Shown: one piece after another, positions 1-9,605 of the stretch
Layout: each line of letters opens with the position of its first letter
How positions within the stretch are numbered: the stretch's first letter is position 1
Assembly (NCBI GenBank): GCA_963989245.1
Contig: OZ022352.1
Location: 20,296,972-20,360,971, forward strand
DNA from: Nansenia antarctica
Taxonomy: Eukaryota > Chordata > Actinopteri > Argentiniformes > Microstomatidae
Reading direction: 5' to 3'
DNA length: 64,000 bases
Notes under the pieces: model-generated
Told to the model about the DNA's origin: nothing
Seen by the model: only the letters and a program-made list of their open reading frames with translations
The model's database searches: none
Translations under genes and position numbers: made by a program

Positions 1-138
1 CACAGACACACACAGACAACGACAGGTCATTCTAGAGGAAGAGAGAAATGGGATAATAGGATTCTATTCTCTGACAGCCAATGTCCGCGATTCCACACTG
101 GCCAGTAGATGTCGAGATTTTTTTTTTTTATATGTTTG

Positions 139-271
139 TATGACTGGCTCGTTAGCTCAGTGTGTAAGTCTGCCGCAAGGTAGACTTTGTAGTCCTGGGT
201 TCGAATCCCAGGCGGGCAGGTCAATTTGCACTTTTCAATGTGAAGGACAAACAGGAAGAAAAAAAAAAAAG
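139..271 (+). mobile_element. tRNA-derived SINE
   Basis: The segment starts with a tRNA-like head: a box A-like stretch (TTAGCTCAGTGTGTAAG) and a box B-like stretch (GGTTCGAATCCCAGG), together making an internal Pol III promoter. A short unrelated body follows and ends in an A-rich run at about 258-271. A head, body and A-tail is the standard SINE layout. The tRNA body is too degenerate and its 3' end too unlike a mature tRNA to call a functional tRNA gene. The family was not identified. Confidence 0.6.
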
Positions 272-599
272 GCATGCGCAGCGGCAAATAATTCCTGGGC
301 TCAGTCCAGAGAGAGAGAGAGAGGAATTTTCCCTTTTGAAAATATATTTTTTGAAAATCCCGCCTCAAAATATTTTTTTTTTTTTTTTTTTTTTTCTTCT
401 GTGTCAGTGTGTGTCAGTGTGTCAGTTATGTGTCAGTGCGTCTACCGGCCCGAGTCTCTATGGGGGAATGCAATGACCGTTTTGGACACCAAACACACCA
501 AAGAACATCTACTCTTCGAGGCGAATCCAGTCAGACCATTATCAGACCTGCTGGACGTGTCTGTGCGCGTGTGTGACTGGATGTCTACATTCAATGTGT

Positions 600-838
600 C
601 TCACCGTGTGACTGGATGTGTGTGTGTATATATATGTGGATGTGTATGAGTGTGGATGTGTGTGTATGAGTATGTGTGGATGTGTGTATGAGTATGTGTG
701 TGGATGTGTGAGTATGTGTATATGTGTGTGGATGTGTGTGTATGAGTATGTGTGTGGATGTGTGTGTATGAGTATGTGGATATGAGTATGTGTGGATGTG
801 TGTGTATGAGTATGTGTATATGTATGTGTATGCTTATG
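600..838. repeat. GT-rich minisatellite
   Basis: Irregular tandem copies of a unit close to GGATGTGTGTGTATGAGTAT, with GT microsatellite between them. No coding signal was seen. It leads directly into the next repeat block. Confidence 0.8.
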
Positions 839-1420
839 TATGTTAATGAGCTGTATGTTAATGAGCTGTATGTTAATGAGCTGTATGTTAATTAGCTGTG
901 TGTGTGTCTCTGTGTGTGTATACGTGTGTCTGTGTGTGTATGTTAATGAGCTGTATGTTAATGAGCTTCATGTTAATGAGATTCATGCTAATGAGCTGTA
1001 TGTTAATTAGCTGTGTGTCTCTGTGTGTGTATACGTGTGTCTGTGTGTGTATGTTAATGAGCTGTATGTTAATGAGCTGTATGTTAATGAGCTTCATGTT
1101 AATGAGCTTCATGCTAATGAGCTGTATGTTAATGAGCTGTATGTTAATTAGCTGTGTGTGTCTCTGTGTGTGTATACGTGTGTGTTATGTTAATGAGCTT
1201 CATGCTAATGAGCTTCATGCTAATGAGCTGTATGTTAATTACCTTCATGTTAATGAGCTGTATGTTAATGAGCTTCATGCTAATGAGCTGTATGTTAATG
1301 AGCTGTATGTTAATTAGCTGTATGTTAATTAGCTGTATGTTAATTAGCTGTGTGTGTCTCTGTGTGTGTATACGTGTGTCTGTGTGTGTATGTTAATGAG
1401 CTGTATGTTAAATCAAATCA
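838..1420. repeat. 15-bp minisatellite interspersed with GT/CT-rich DNA
   Basis: Tandem copies of ATGTTAATGAGCTGT with point variants (ATTAGC, GCTTC, ATGCTAAT) make up most of the block. They are broken several times by the same spacer of GTGTGTCTCTGTGTGTGTAT type, so the array appears to be a higher-order repeat of 15-mers plus spacer. Open frames here only reflect a unit length divisible by three. Confidence 0.85.
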
Positions 1421-3434
1421 AAGTGGGAGGAGCTTAAATCAAAGTGGGAGGAGCTTAAGTCAAAGTGGGCGGAGCTTAAATCAAAGTGGGAGGAGCTTAA
1501 ATCAAAGTGGGAGGAGCTTAAGTCAAAGTGGGAGGAGCTTAAATCAAAGTGGGAGGAGCTTAAGTCAAAGTGGGCAGAGCTTAAATCAAAGTGTGAGGAG
1601 CTTAAGTCAAAGTGGGCGGAGCTTAAATCAAAGTGTGATGAGCTTAGGTCAAAGTGGGCGGAGCTTAAATCAAAGTGGGAGGAGCTTGTGTGTAAGTGGG
1701 CGGAGCTTAAGTCAAAGTGGGCGGAGCTTAAATCGAAGTGGGAGGAGCTTAAGTCAAAGTGGGCGGAGCTTAAATCAAAGTGGGAGGAGCTTGTGTAAAA
1801 GTGGGCGGAGCTTAAATCAAAGTGGGCGGAGCTTAAATCAAAGTGTGATGAGCTTAAGTCAAAGTGGGCGGAGCTTAAGTCAAAGTGGGCGGAGCTTAAA
1901 TCAAAGTGGGCGGAGCTTAAATCAAAGTGTGATGAGCTTAGGTCAAAGTGGGCGGAGCTTAAATCAAAGTGGGAGGAGCTTGTGTGTAAGTGGGCGGAGC
2001 TTAAGTCAAAGTGGGCGGAGCTTAAATCAAAGTGGGAGGAGCTTAAATCAAAGTGGGAGGAGCTTGTGTATAAGTGGGAGGAGCTTAAATCAAAGTGGGA
2101 GGAGCTTAAATCAAAGTGGGCGGAGCTTAAGTCAAAGTGGGCGGAGCTTAAATCAAAGTGGGAGGAGCTTAAGTCAAAGTGGGCGGAGCTTAAGTCAAAG
2201 TGGGCGGAGCTTAAATCAAAGTGGGAGGAGCTTAAGTCAAAGTGGGCGGAGCTTAAATCAAAGTGGGAGGAGCTTAAATCAAAGTGGGAGGAGCTTAAGT
2301 CAAAGTGGGCGGAGCTTAAGTCAAAGTGGGCGGAGCTTAAATCAAAGTGGGCGGAGCTTAAATCAAAGTGTGATGAGCTTAGGTCAAAGTGGGCGGAGCT
2401 TAAATCAAAGTGGGAGGAGCTTGTGTGTAAGTGGGCGGAGCTTAAGTCAAAGTGGGCGGAGCTTAAATCAAAGTGGGAGGAGCTTAAATCAAAGTGGGAG
2501 GAGCTTGTGTATAAGTGGGAGGAGCTTAAATCAAAGTGGGAGGAGCTTAAATCAAAGTGGGCGGAGCTTAAGTCAAAGTGGGCGGAGCTTAAATCAAAGT
2601 GGGAGGAGCTTAAGTCAAAGTGGGCGGAGCTTAAGTCAAAGTGGGCGGAGCTTAAATCAAAGTGGGAGGAGCTTAAGTCAAAGTGGGCGGAGCTTAAATC
2701 AAAGTGGGAGGAGCTTAAATCAAAGTGGGAGGAGCTTAAGTCAGAGTGGGCGGAGCTTAAATCAAAGTGGGAGGAGCTTAAATCAAAGTGGGAGGAGCTT
2801 AAGTCAAAGTGGGAGGAGCTTAAATCAAAGTGGGAGGAGCTTAAGTCAAAGTGGGCGGAGCTTAAATCAAAGTGGGAGGAGCTTAAATCAAAGTGGGAGG
2901 AGCTTAAGTCAAAGTGGGCGGAGCTTAAATCAAAGTGGGAGGAGCTTAAATCAAAGTGGGAGGAGCTTAAGTCAAAGTGGGAGGAGCTTAAATCAAAGTG
3001 GGAGGAGCTTAAGTCAAAGTGGGCGGAGCTTAAATCAAAGTGGGCGGAGCTTAAGTCAAAGTGGGAGGAGCTTAAGTCAAAGTGGGCGGAGCTTAAATCA
3101 AAGTGGGAGGAGCTTGTGTAAAAGTGGGCGGAGCTTAAATCAAAGTGGGAGGAGCTTAAATCAAAGTGGGAGAAGCTTAAGTCAAAGTGGGCGGAGCTTA
3201 AATCAAAGTGGGAGGAGCTTAAGTCAAAGTGGGCAGAGCTTAAATCAAAGTGGGCGGAGCTTGTGTCTAAGTGGGAGTGGCTTAATTGATTAATTCAAAT
3301 TGTGGGCGGAGCTTGTGTCAAAAGTGGGCGGAGCTTGTGTCAAAGTGGGCGGAGCTTAAGTGGGAGTGGGAGTGGCTTAGACATTTAGTGGGCGGAGCTT
3401 GTGTCAAAGTGGGAGTGGCTTAATTGATTAATTC
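1409..3434. repeat. 21-bp minisatellite array, block 1 (forward)
   Basis: About 90 tandem 21-bp units of the form AGTGGGMGGAGCTTAARTCA plus one base, differing mainly at A/C in GGGAGG or GGGCGG and at A/G in AAATC or AAGTC. Rarer variants carry CTTGTGTAA or TGTGATGAG. A larger sub-array containing the GTGATGAGCTTAGG variant recurs around 1620, 1925 and 2365, showing higher-order duplication. From 3294 to 3434 the units are imperfect and include TTAATTGATTAATTC. All frames stay open because 21 is divisible by three and indels are rare. The GGGCGG variant is a GC-box core. Confidence 0.95.
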
Positions 3435-3924
3435 CAATTTTCTTTCATTTGCCAACAAACGACCTACCTAGACTGTACGCAGTTGCACAGACAGTATTGC
3501 TTTAGGATGAAAAACAGAAATCGGTGCCAGAAAGTCCCAGTCACCCAAAAATCGGCACGATGAAGCGTCACAGGGGTCCGGTCGTGTGCCCCGAGTTTCG
3601 AGGCGCTAGCTCAAACGGTCGCTCCGTGGCGCCCCCTTTAATTACGGATTTCGCACTTACGTCAAAGCTCCCCGTTTGGGCCACGAATGGCCGATCAAGC
3701 CGAAACTCTGGGTAAACACTTGTCTCACCAAGATGTTCGACATATGTGAAAACCAGACCTCTAGCTCACAGCTAGGAGGGGAGTTATGAATTCTGGCCAC
3801 AGGGGGCGCCGCAACCGAGTCGGGGCTCGGATATGTGTTCGGCGGGCCCGAGCCGATTCGGAAAATATCTGAACCGTGTCTGTGGCACTTACGGTTGCTG
3901 AGCTAAAGTCCTTTAACCTAGCCC
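3435..3924. other. Non-repetitive spacer between two minisatellite blocks
   Basis: Unique-looking, moderately GC-rich sequence separates two blocks of the same 21-bp array. It contains two oppositely oriented GGGGGCGCC-type stretches (GGCGCCCCC near 3629 and GGGGGCGCC near 3801) that resemble part of a CTCF core. No convincing coding exon was recognised; the short open frame at 3524-3715 has no recognisable domain. It may be an older transposon fragment in which the array arose. Confidence 0.5.
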
Positions 3925-5678
3925 GGAGGGAGCTTGTGTAAAAGTGGGCGGAGCTTAAGTCAAAGTGGGCGGAGCTTGTGTAAAAGTGGGCGGAGCTTGC
4001 GAAAAAGTGGGCGGAGCTTGTGTAAAAGTGGGCGGAGCTTAAGGCAAAGTGGGCGGAGCGTGTGTAAAAGTGGGCGGAGCTTATGTAAAAGTGGGCGGAG
4101 CTTAAGGCAAAGTGGGCGGAGCTTGTGTAAAAGTGGGCGGAGCTTGTGTAAAAGTGGGCGGAGCTTGTGTAAAAGTGGGCGGAGCTTAAATCAAAGTGGG
4201 AGGAGCTTAAATCAAAGTGGGTGGAGCTTAAGTCAAAGTGGGCGGAGCTTAAGTCAAAGTGGGAGGAGCTTAAGTCAAAGTGGGAGGAGCTTAAGTCAAA
4301 GTGGGCGGAGCTTAAGTCAAAGTGGGAGGAGCTTAAGTCTAAGTGGGAGGAGCTTAAGTCAAAGTGGGTGGAGCTTAAGTCAAAGTGGGAGGAGCTTAAA
4401 TCAAAGTGGGAGGAGCTTAAGTCAAAGTGGGTGGAGCTTAAGTCAAAGTGGGAGGAGCTTAAGCCAAAGTGGGAGGAGCTTAAGTCAAAGTGGGAGGAGC
4501 TTAAGTCAAAGTGGGAGGAGCTTAAGTCTAAGTGGGCGGAGCTTAAATCAAAGTGGGAGGAGCTTAAGTCAAAGTGGGAGGAGCTTAAATCAAAGTGGGA
4601 GGAGCTTAAGTCTAAGTGGGAGGAGCTTAAGTCAAAGTGGGCGGAGCTTAAGTCAAAGTGGGAGGAGCTTAAGTCAAAGTGGGAGGAGCTTAAGTCAAAG
4701 TGGGAGGAGCTTAAGCCAAAGTGGGAGGAGCTTAAGTCAAAGTGGGCGGAGCTTAAGTCAAAGTGGGAGGAGCTTAAGTCTAAGTGGGAGGAGCTTAAGT
4801 CAAAGTGGGCGGAGCTTAAGTCAAAGTGGGAGGAGCTTAAGTCAAAGTGGGCGGAGCTTAAATCAAAGTGGGAGGAGCTTAAATCAACGTGGGAGGAGCT
4901 TAAATCAAAGTGGGAGGAGCTTAAGTCAAAGTGGGCGGAGCTTAAATCAAAGTGGGAGGAGCTTAAATCAAAGTGGGAGGAGCTTAAGTCAAAGTGGGCG
5001 GAGCTTAAGTCAAAGTGGGAGGAGCTTACGTCAAAGTGGGAGGAGCTTAAATCAAAGTGGGAGGAGCTTAAATCAAAGTGGGAGGAGCTTAAATCAAAGC
5101 GGGAGGAGCTTAAGTCAAAGTGGGCGGAGCTTAAGTCAAAGTGGGAGGAGCTTAAGTCAAAGTGGGAGGAGCTTAAATCAAAGTGGGAGGAGCTTAAGTC
5201 AAAGTGGGCGGAGCTTAAGTCAAAGTGGGCGGAGCTTAAGTCAAAGTGGGCGGAGCTTAAATCAAAGTGGGAGGAGCTTAAATCAAAGCGGGAGGAGCTT
5301 AAGTCAAAGTGGGCGGAGCTTAAGTCAAAGTGGGAGGAGCTTACGTCAAAGTGGGAGGAGCTTAAATCAAAGTGGGAGGAGCTTAAATCAAAGTGGGAGG
5401 AGCTTAAATCAAAGCGGGAGGAGCTTAAGTCAAAGTGGGCGGAGCTTAAGTCAAAGTGGGAGGAGCTTAAGTCAAAGTGGGAGGAGCTTAAATCAAAGTG
5501 GGAGGAGCTTAAGTCAAAGTGGGCGGATCTTAAGTCAAAGTGGGCGGAGCTTAAGTCAAAGTGGGCGGAGCTTAAATCAAAGTGGGAGGAGCTTAAATCA
5601 AAGCGGGAGGAGCTTAAGTCAAAGTGGGCGGAGCTTAAGTCAAAGTGGGAGGAGCTTAAGTCAAAGTGGGCGGAGCTT
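3925..5678. repeat. 21-bp minisatellite array, block 2 (forward)
   Basis: Same unit and orientation as the 1.4-3.4 kb block. The first ten or so units are of the CTTGTGTAAAAGTGGGCGG type, then AGTGGGAGGAGCTTAAGTCA and AGTGGGCGGAGCTT units alternate. Roughly 80 units are present with almost no length change. Long open frames on both strands (for example 4221-5783 plus and 5773-3761 minus) are by-products of the unit length and are not annotated as genes. Confidence 0.95.
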
Positions 5679-5762
5679 GTGCGCGTGCGCGTGCGTGTGC
5701 GTGTGTGCGCGCGTACGTTCGTGTGCGCGTGCGTGTGTGTGTGCGCGCGTGTGTGTGTGGTT
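5679..5762. repeat. Alternating GC/GT spacer
   Basis: Eighty-odd bases of alternating purine-pyrimidine DNA (GCGCGTGCGCGTGCGTGTGC and similar) lie exactly where the 21-bp array flips orientation. It would form the loop between the forward and inverted array units. Confidence 0.85.
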
Positions 5763-5767
5763 GTTGT

Positions 5768-5931
5768 GCCCACTTTGACTTAAGCTCCTCCCACTTTGAC
5801 TTAAGCTCCGCCCACTTTGACTTAAGCTCCTCCCGCTTTGACTTAAGCTCCGCCCACTTTGACTTAAGCTCCGCCCACTTTGACACAAGCTCCGCCCACT
5901 TTGACTTAAGATCCGCCCACTTTGACTTAAG
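5768..5931. repeat. 21-bp minisatellite array, inverted block
   Basis: Eight reverse-complement units (CCCACTTTGACTTAAGCTCC and variants) of the same minisatellite. This is the only inverted stretch of the array and lies about 90 bp from the end of the forward block. The two can pair as a hairpin or cruciform with a stem of about 160 bp. Confidence 0.95.
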
Positions 5932-7420
5932 CGCGCGCGCGTGCGCGTGCGTGCGCGTACGTGCGCGCGTGTGTGTGCGCGCACGTGCGCTCGCGGGTGT
6001 GTGCGCGCGCGTGTGCGTGCGCGCGCGTGTGTGTGTGTGCGCGCGCGTGCGCGTGCGCGTGTGCGCGTGTGTGCGCGTGCGCGTGTGTGTGCGCGCACGT
6101 GCGCGTGTGTGTGCGCACGTGCGCGCGCGTGTGTGTACGTGTGCGTGCGCGTGTGTGCGCGCACGTGCGCGCGTGTGTGCGCGTGTGTGTGTGCGTGCGT
6201 GTGTGTGCGCGCGTGTGTGTGTGCGCGCGTGTGTGCGTACGTGTGTGTGCGTGTGCGCGCGTGTGTGCGCGCGTGTGTGTGCGTGCGCGCGCGCGCGCGT
6301 GTGTGTGCGCGCGTGTGTGTGTGCGTGCGTGTGTGTGCGCGCGTGTGTGTGTGCGCGCGTGTGTGCGTACGTGTGTGTGCGTGTGCGCGCGTGTGTGTGT
6401 GCGTGTGTGTGCGCGTGTGTGTGTGTGTGTGCGCGTGTGTGTGTGCGCGCGTGTGTGCGCGCGCGTGTGTGTGTGCGCGTGCGCGTGCGTGTGCGCGCGT
6501 GCGTGTGTGTGCGCGCGTGCGTGTGTGTGCGCGTGTGCGCGTACGTGCGTGTGTGTGTACGTACGCGCGTGCGCGTGTGTGTGTGCGTGCGTGCGTACGT
6601 GTGTGTGCGTGTGCGCGCGTGTGTGTGTGCGTGTGTGTGCGCGTGTGTGTGTGTGTGCGCGCGCGTGTGTGTGTGTGCGCGCGTGTGTGCGCGCGTGTGT
6701 GTGTGTGTGCGCGCGCGTGCGCGTGCGCGCGCGTGCGCGTACGCGCGCGTGTGTGCATGCGTGTGTGTGCGTGTGCGCGCGTGCGTGTGTGCGCGTGTGC
6801 GCGTACGTGCGTGTGTGTGTACGTACGCGCGTGCGCGTGTGTGTGCGCGTGCGTGCGCGTACGTGCGCGCGTGTGTGTGCGCGCACGTGCGCTCGCGGGT
6901 GTGTGCGCGCGCGTGTGTGTGCGCGCGCGTGTGTGTGTGCGCGTGCGCGTGTGTGCGCGTGCGTGTGCGCGCACGTGCGCGTGTGTGTGCGCACGTGCGC
7001 GCGCGTGTGTGTGTACGTGTGCGTGCGCGTGTGTGCGCGCACGTGCGCGCGTGTGTGCGCGTGTGTGTGTGCGTGCGTGTGTGTGCGCGCGTGTGTGTGT
7101 GCGCGCGTGTGTGCGTACGTGTGTGTGCGTGTGCGCGCGTGTGTGCGCGCGTGTGTGTGTGCGTGCGTGTGTGTGCGCGCGTGTGTGTGTGCGCGCGTGT
7201 GTGCGTACGTGTGTGTGCGTGTGCGCGCGTGTGTGTGTGCGTGTGTGTGCGCGTGTGTGTGCGCGCGTGTGTGTGTGTGTGCGCGCGTGTGTGCGCGCGT
7301 GTGTGTGTGTGCGCGCGCGTGTGTGTGTGCGTGCGTGTGTGTGCGCGCGTGTGTGTGTGCGCGCGTGTGTGCGTACGTGTGTGTGCGTGTGCGCGCGTGT
7401 GTGTGTGCGTGTGTGTGCGC

Positions 7421-7451
<31 letters not shown>

Positions 7452-7965
7452 TGCGCGCGCGTGCGCGTACGCGCGCGCGTGTGCATGCGTGTGTGTGTGC
7501 GTGTGCGCGCGTGCGTGCGCGTGTGTGCGCGTGTGTGCGCGCACGTTCGCGCGTGTGTGCGTGCGTGTGTGTGCGTGTTCGCGCGTGCGTGCGCGTGCGT
7601 GTGTATATGTGTGCGCGCACGTGCGCGCGTGTGTGTGTGCGTGTGCGTGCGCGCACGTGCGCGCACGTGCGCGTGTGTGTGCGCACGTGCGCGCGCGTGT
7701 GTGTGCGTGTGTGTGTGTACGTGTGCGTGCGCGTGTGTGTGCGTGCGTGTGTGTGCGTGCGCGCGCGTGTGTGCGTACGTGTGTACGTGCGCGTGCGTGC
7801 GTGCGTATGCGTGCGCATGTGTGCGTGTTCGCGCGTGTGTGTGCGTGTGTACGCGTGCACACACACGCGCGCGCACACGCACGTACACACGCGCGCGCAT
7901 ACACACGTGCACGCACGCGTACGCACACGCACGCACGCGCACGCACGCGCACGCACGCTCACGCG
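5932..7965. repeat. About 2-kb alternating purine-pyrimidine (CG/TG) tract
   Basis: Nearly unbroken alternation of G and C/T (GCGCGTGTGTGCGC and similar), with internal higher-order repeats of several hundred bases (compare 5938-6300 with 6845-7260). At about 7846-7862 the strand bias switches from GT-rich to CA-rich through a self-complementary centre (GTACGCGTGCAC) while the purine-pyrimidine phase continues. CG and TG alternation of this kind favours left-handed Z-DNA. No gene is supported; the very long open frames are composition artefacts. Confidence 0.95.
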
Positions 7966-8270
7966 CTTAAATCAAAGTGGGCGGAGCTTGTGTCAAAGTG
8001 GGCGGAGCTTAAATCAAAGTGGGATGAGTTTAAGTCAAAGTGGGCGGAGCTTAAGTCAAAGTGGGCGGAGCTTAAGTCAAAGTGGGAGGAGCTTAAATCA
8101 AAGTGGGATGAGCTTAAATCAAAGTGGGAGGAGCTTAAATCAAAGTGGGAGGAGCTTGTGTAAAAGTGGGCGGAGCTTAAATCAAAGTGGGAGGAGCTTG
8201 TGTAAAAGTGGGCGGAGCTTAAATCAAAGTGGGAGGAGCTTAAATCAAAGTGGGAGAAGCTTAAGCTTAC
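7966..8270. repeat. 21-bp minisatellite array, block 3 (forward)
   Basis: About fourteen further units of the 21-bp repeat in the original orientation, including the GGGATGAG and CTTGTGTAAAAG variants seen in the first block. The CG/TG tract therefore sits inside the minisatellite rather than beside it. Confidence 0.93.
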
Positions 8271-8283
8271 CATCATTATCACT

Positions 8284-8328
8284 ATGTGTCACTACTACAC
8301 TACTACTATAATACCACACTACTACTAT

Positions 8329-8379
<51 letters not shown>

Positions 8380-8400
8380 ACTACACTACTCTACGACTAC
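8284..8400. repeat. (TAC/ACT)n trinucleotide repeat
   Basis: More than 100 bp of TACTACTAC-type repeat with a few interruptions, ending about 40 bp before the splice acceptor of the candidate exon at 8440. Confidence 0.9.
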
Positions 8401-8439
8401 ACCACTACTGCTACTGTGTGACTCTGTCTCCCCCTGCAG

Positions 8440-8504
8440 GGGTTCTACCAGTACTACTACAGCAGCAAAAGCAATAAAATTGTGCCCGTGAACCCTGATG
8501 AAAG
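8440..8504 (+). CDS. Candidate SLC29 (ENT-type) transporter exon, cytoplasmic loop
   Basis: A pyrimidine-rich acceptor (CTGTCTCCCCCTGCAG) precedes an open stretch that begins with residues GFYQYYYSSKSNK and ends at a weak donor (AAG/GTCACT). In equilibrative nucleoside transporters the segment after helix 6 starts with a similar aromatic motif (FYRYY-like) and opens the large cytoplasmic loop. The match is short. The exon would end in phase 2, which does not fit the phase needed by the next candidate exon, so this may be a decayed exon, a mis-set boundary, or unrelated. Family assignment leans on the neighbour at 8654 and the better exon at 46044. Confidence 0.4.
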
Positions 8505-8508
8505 GTCA

Positions 8509-8510
<2 letters not shown>

Positions 8511-8552
<42 letters not shown>

Positions 8553-8584
8553 CTGTCTAATAAGCCTGTTGGAAAGAACAATCT

Positions 8585-8620
<36 letters not shown>

Positions 8621-8645
8621 CCGTGTATGTGTGTGTGTGTGTGTG
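8511..8645. repeat. (CA)n and (GT)n microsatellites
   Basis: A (CA)n run at about 8511-8550 and a (GT)n run at about 8586-8645, separated by 35 bp of unique sequence. They occupy the supposed intron between the two candidate transporter exons and could pair with each other as an inverted repeat. Confidence 0.92.
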
Positions 8646-8653
8646 CCCAGCAG

Positions 8654-8709
8654 GGGAGGCCGCAGACGACAACATACCTCACATCTCCATGACAACCATC
8701 TTCAAGAAG
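8654..8709 (+). CDS. Candidate SLC29 (ENT-type) transporter exon, loop to helix 7
   Basis: The segment follows a CAG acceptor and ends at a good donor (AAG/GTAGGA). It reads EAADDNIPHISMTTIFKK. In SLC29A1 and SLC29A2 the acidic cytoplasmic loop ends with a motif of the type 'V..IFKKIW' that leads into transmembrane helix 7, which fits the TTIFKK ending. The helix-7 exon expected next was not found in the following kilobases. Its incoming phase (one base needed) does not match the exon at 8440. It is probably part of a transporter gene broken by later insertions, or of a pseudogene. Confidence 0.5.
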
Positions 8710-8715
8710 GTAGGA

Positions 8716-8780
8716 GACCACACACACACACACACATACACACACACACATCCACTCACACACTCACACACACCCACTCA
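8716..8780. repeat. (CA)n microsatellite
   Basis: Imperfect CA repeat directly after the splice donor at 8710, with TCA variants at its right end. Confidence 0.9.
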
Positions 8781-8911
8781 GACTAACTAACTTGCACTCA
8801 CCATCTACCCGATGTCCCCCCCTCCTCTAACCCTAACCCGAAACCCTAAAACTACTTAAATCTAAACTAAAAAACCTTCATGTTCTGCAACAGTTATGAT
8901 TAAAACACTAA

Positions 8912-9036
8912 GGGCCGGTTTCACAGACAAGGCTTAAGCCTAATCCTAGACTAAAAAACATCTTCAATGGAGATTTTACATTGAAAGTGTGATTTAGTCC
9001 AGGACTAGGCTTAAGCCTTGTCTCTGAAACCGGCCC
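8912..9036. mobile_element. Harbinger-like MITE, copy 1
   Basis: A 125-bp palindromic element beginning GGGCCGGTTTCACAGACAAG and ending with its reverse complement. It is flanked by TAA on both sides (8909-8911 and 9037-9039). A 3-bp TWA duplication and GGG-start inverted repeats are typical of PIF/Harbinger non-autonomous elements. A near-identical copy lies at 13536. Confidence 0.8.
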
Positions 9037-9308
9037 TAACACTTCTATCTGACTTTTTATCCATGAACTATTATCTTATTAAATGTTTTCTCTCTCTCAT
9101 GTAATGTACATACAATTATACTAGAATAAATAAATGATTAAACTTATTTACAGTCTTATGGTGGTTTTATCCCGTTGGACGTCCTTTTACTGTCACAACA
9201 GCTCACACATCTGGCTGCTGTGTTTGTACACTGTTGTACCTCACCCAGCAGATATGGCAGTGTTATGACATTGGTCAAGTCTTTAATGTGGACTCTCAGT
9301 GCACAGCT

Positions 9309-9551
9309 CAGGGGAGGCTGTGGCGCAGGAGGTAGAGCCGCCTTCTAATAATCGCAAGGTTGGTAGATTGGCGGTTCGAGTCCCGGCCGGCCACATGTCG
9401 AAGTGTCCTTGGGCAAGACATTGAACCCCAAATTGCTCCCAGTGAGCGGGCCGGTGCCTTGCATGGTAGCTTGCCGACATTGGTGTGTGAATGAGAGGCT
9501 GTTGTAAAGCGCTTTGGATAAAGGTGCTGTATAAGTGCAGTCCATTTACCA
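9309..9551 (+). mobile_element. tRNA-derived SINE (V-SINE-like)
   Basis: The head has a box A-like stretch (TGGCGCAGGAGGTAGAGC) and a box B-like GGTTCGAGTCCC. A central part 'TGTCCTTGGGCAAGACATTG' follows, and the end is 'AAGCGCTTTGGATAAAGG' and a short tail. I know this central domain and tail from common teleost SINEs of the V-SINE type; the exact family name is uncertain. It lies about 50 bp before the first lectin exon. Confidence 0.75.
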
Positions 9552-9605
9552 TGTAGTGCACATAAGGTTCACAATTCATGATTTCTCTTCTGTTTTTCAC
9601 TCCAG

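Noticed and set aside
139..222. Functional tRNA gene
   Set aside because: Box A and box B are present, but the body departs from a cloverleaf and is followed by a SINE body and A-tail.
1350..3293. Open frame of 647 codons with QSGRSLN repeats
   Set aside because: The frame exists only because the repeat unit is 21 bp. All frames of both strands are similarly open, and no start context or homologue supports a gene.
5656..8311. Very long open frames of RTHTHART or VCVRACVC type on both strands
   Set aside because: Produced by alternating CG/TG DNA, which cannot form TAA, TAG or TGA often. No coding evidence.
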